From assembly GCA_018817385.1 (NCBI GenBank), contig JAHIUA010000085.1, positions 85,636-121,808 on the forward strand: DNA of 36,173 nucleotides, read 5' to 3'. The first letter of the stretch is position 1, and every line of letters begins with the position of its first letter. A program made the position numbers and the translations under genes. Shown piece after piece: positions 35,833 through 36,173 of this stretch. The notes below the pieces were generated by a model. That model did no database searches, was not told the origin of the DNA, and was given only the letters and a program-made list of their open reading frames with translations. The DNA is from Pseudomonadota bacterium. GTDB lineage: Bacteria > Desulfobacterota > Desulfobulbia > Desulfobulbales > Desulfocapsaceae.

Positions 35833-36032
35833 CCGAGAGTAGGTTATGAAGGTGACGCAACAGGTCTCGCCACCGCCAAAAATTTTGGCAGACGTATGAG
35901 CGAACGTGCCTCTACTTACTCCTGGAAGCCTGTAATAAAAAAAACAAGAAATCAGATACGAGCTTAAAATCAAATGCGTAAAGCATCACCCAAGGCACTT
36001 GTCAGGCTCATCGTGGTTAGATGTTTTACCAA

Positions 36033-36173
36033 TTAAACCAGTACCCAGGCCAGTCCAAAGGCGATACCGTAACAGACAACCAAGCCAAAGAGAAACTGTC
36101 CGGGATTCATAAAAAGGACGGGTAAGATACCGACAGCCAACAGGCTGAAGATGCCCCGTCCCATGGAAACAAG
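36033..36173 (-). CDS. C-terminal end of a membrane protein (runs off the window)
   Basis: The minus strand is open from the window edge to a TAA at 36033-36035, giving 46 residues. They form two hydrophobic segments, about FSLLAVGILPVLFM and LFGLVVCYGIAFGLAWVLV, joined by a short NPGQ turn, with the C-terminus at the membrane. This is clearly protein-like, but too little is present to assign a family. I considered a transporter or a small inner-membrane subunit and cannot choose between them. Confidence 0.6.
   Translation of the reverse strand, partial: LVSMGRGIFSLLAVGILPVLFMNPGQFLFGLVVCYGIAFGLAWVLV

Larger units (their letters stand above)
35096..36032. other. Gene-poor stretch upstream of dsrJ
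   Basis: About 940 bases without a convincing gene; short open frames here have no ribosome sites or protein-like composition. Besides the two terminator-like hairpins listed separately, it contains a 6-bp hairpin TGCGGA (35656-35661) with TCCGCA (35672-35677). It also holds a perfect 15-base palindrome, GCCAAAA-A-TTTTGGC, at 35875-35889. The leftward promoter of dsrJO should lie near 35100-35380, but I see no clear consensus. Confidence 0.5.

Noticed and set aside
35722-35973. 83-codon minus-strand frame in the gap before the edge gene
   Set aside because: It translates through the bidirectional terminator hairpin and a palindrome, with repeated Gly/Cys runs and no ribosome site.

Overview
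The window looks like chromosomal DNA of an anaerobic, nitrogen-fixing sulfate reducer, probably in the Desulfobacterota (a Desulfobulbales-type lineage is my best guess, not proven). The evidence is a dsrJ-dsrO pair typical of sulfate reducers, a DsrE-like sulfur-relay protein, nifE-nifN-nifB, and sigma-54 type promoters.

Layout, left to right. (1) 1-1024: window edge with a probable leftward gene start, a large imperfect inverted repeat, a decayed permease remnant and a DsrE-family gene. (2) 1131-5505, minus strand: nifE-nifN-nifB for FeMo-cofactor assembly, ending at a strong intrinsic terminator. (3) 5506-6033: a divergent nitrogen-control region with a near-consensus sigma-54 promoter for nifE, a TGT-N10-ACA NifA-type site, a 22-bp near-perfect palindrome, two spaced 12-bp palindromes and a second sigma-54-like promoter for urtA. 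(4) 6034-16643, plus strand: a compact urea operon, urtABCDE (high-affinity urea ABC importer) followed by ureDABCEFG (nickel urease and its maturation proteins). Imported urea is hydrolysed to ammonia, so both arms of this locus supply nitrogen when ammonium is scarce.

(5) 16763-26808: a Wadjet-type (JetABCD, MukBEF-like condensin plus Toprim nuclease) plasmid-defence locus. It is split in an unusual way: jetA is separated from the overlapping jetB-jetC-jetD block by an oppositely oriented gene of about 1008 codons for a SNF2/RapA-type ATPase with two SWIM-like zinc motifs. The gap between that gene and jetB has its own promoter-like and palindromic elements. This is the most interesting system in the window. 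(6) 26864-29521, minus strand: sixA-tdh-kbl, a threonine-to-glycine degradation operon headed by a SixA-like histidine phosphatase.

(7) 29522-33819: a looser, lower-GC region with a secreted beta-helix protein, a broken surface-adhesin gene (one frameshift, one nonsense codon) and a secreted DUF1566 protein. (8) 33933-35095, minus strand: dsrJ-dsrO without the usual dsrM, dsrK or dsrP neighbours. (9) 35096-36173: a gene-poor stretch with two terminator-like hairpins, then the C-terminal end of a membrane protein running off the right edge. I found no tRNA, rRNA, CRISPR array or intact insertion sequence.
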